Shown here: positions 22,731 to 22,760 of the stretch, piece by piece
Layout: every line of letters begins with the position of its first letter
How positions within the stretch are numbered: position 1 is the first letter of the stretch
Source: RGIG8700 sp964568815
GTDB taxonomy: Bacteria > Bacillota > Clostridia > RGIG6154
Length of the DNA: 22,760 nucleotides
Assembly (NCBI GenBank): GCA_964568815.1
Contig: CAZMRY010000021.1
Span: 1 to 22,760 of the forward strand
Reading direction: 5' to 3'
Made by a program: the position numbers and the translations under genes
The notes under the pieces: generated by a model
Seen by the model: the letters and a program-made list of their open reading frames with translations, nothing else
Told to the model about the DNA's origin: nothing
Database searches by the model: none

Positions 22731-22760
22731 AACCCTCTCAGGGTTCGAATCCCTTCTATA
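22731..22760 (+). other. tRNA T-arm-like sequence at the window edge
   Basis: AGGGTTCGAATCCCT (22740-22754) has the stem and TTCGAAT loop of a tRNA T-arm in plus-strand orientation. The upstream 55 nt show no D-arm, no anticodon arm and no acceptor strand matching the sequence after it, so it is not a complete tRNA. It could be a 3' tRNA fragment left as an attachment-site copy, or chance. AACCCT-CTC-AGGGTT also makes a small hairpin here. Confidence 0.3.

Noticed and set aside
22691..22760. Complete tRNA gene ending at the window edge
   Set aside because: Counting back from the T-loop, the putative acceptor strand does not pair with the sequence after the T-arm, and there is no D-arm or anticodon stem.
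1..22760. CRISPR array, insertion sequence, toxin-antitoxin or defence module
   Set aside because: No regularly spaced repeats, transposase motifs or defence-type domains were seen on either strand.

Overview
The window is AT-rich, densely packed and organised like a strictly anaerobic Bacillota (class Clostridia) chromosome, probably a fermentative gut or rumen lineage. The evidence is the gene content: pyruvate,phosphate dikinase, a ferredoxin-linked branched-chain 2-oxoacid oxidoreductase, a sodium-pumping oxaloacetate decarboxylase and a hisZ-type histidine operon. Shine-Dalgarno sites are strong (AGGAGG type) and promoters look sigma-A-like. Species cannot be named from sequence alone. 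Almost everything lies on the minus strand; only the last about 1.6 kb reads on the plus strand.

Layout from left to right. (1) 1-1363: N-terminal half of ppdK, cut by the window edge at its catalytic histidine codon. (2) 1509-3388: two sugar-type ABC permease genes with their own promoter and terminator but no adjacent binding-protein or ATPase gene. (3) 3389-3739: promoter region of the permeases, the frameshifted start of a glycerophosphodiesterase gene, and the terminator of the next operon. (4) 3740-8058: a six-gene operon (P-loop ATPase, ferredoxin subunit, alpha, beta and gamma subunits of a VOR-type oxidoreductase, ilvE). (5) 8140-16279: a complete ten-gene histidine operon, in transcription order hisZ-G-D-C-B-H-A-F-IE and a PHP-family histidinol phosphatase, mostly with 4-nt or 1-nt overlaps. 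(6) 16351-17211: an EamA-type transporter gene. (7) 17278-20997: a four-gene sodium-pumping decarboxylase operon (gamma, biotin carrier, beta, alpha). (8) 21181-22512, plus strand: a MATE exporter, followed by a small ORF with an ambiguous start, a terminator, and a tRNA T-arm-like sequence at the window edge.

How the genes fit together. PPDK and oxaloacetate decarboxylase both act at the PEP-pyruvate-oxaloacetate node, and the decarboxylase turns decarboxylation into a sodium gradient that MATE-type exporters can use. The VOR-type enzyme plus branched-chain aminotransferase can either oxidise Val/Leu/Ile skeletons to acyl-CoA with reduced ferredoxin, or build those amino acids from branched short-chain acids. 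The his operon encodes every dedicated step from PRPP/ATP to histidine.

Most of this is core metabolism; I see no CRISPR array, insertion sequence, phage module or recognisable defence system. The items most worth a second look are the secreted-type N-terminal domain fused to the decarboxylase beta subunit, the P-loop ATPase that leads the oxidoreductase operon, the decayed glycerophosphodiesterase start beside the orphan permeases, and the small ORF and T-arm-like sequence at the right edge.
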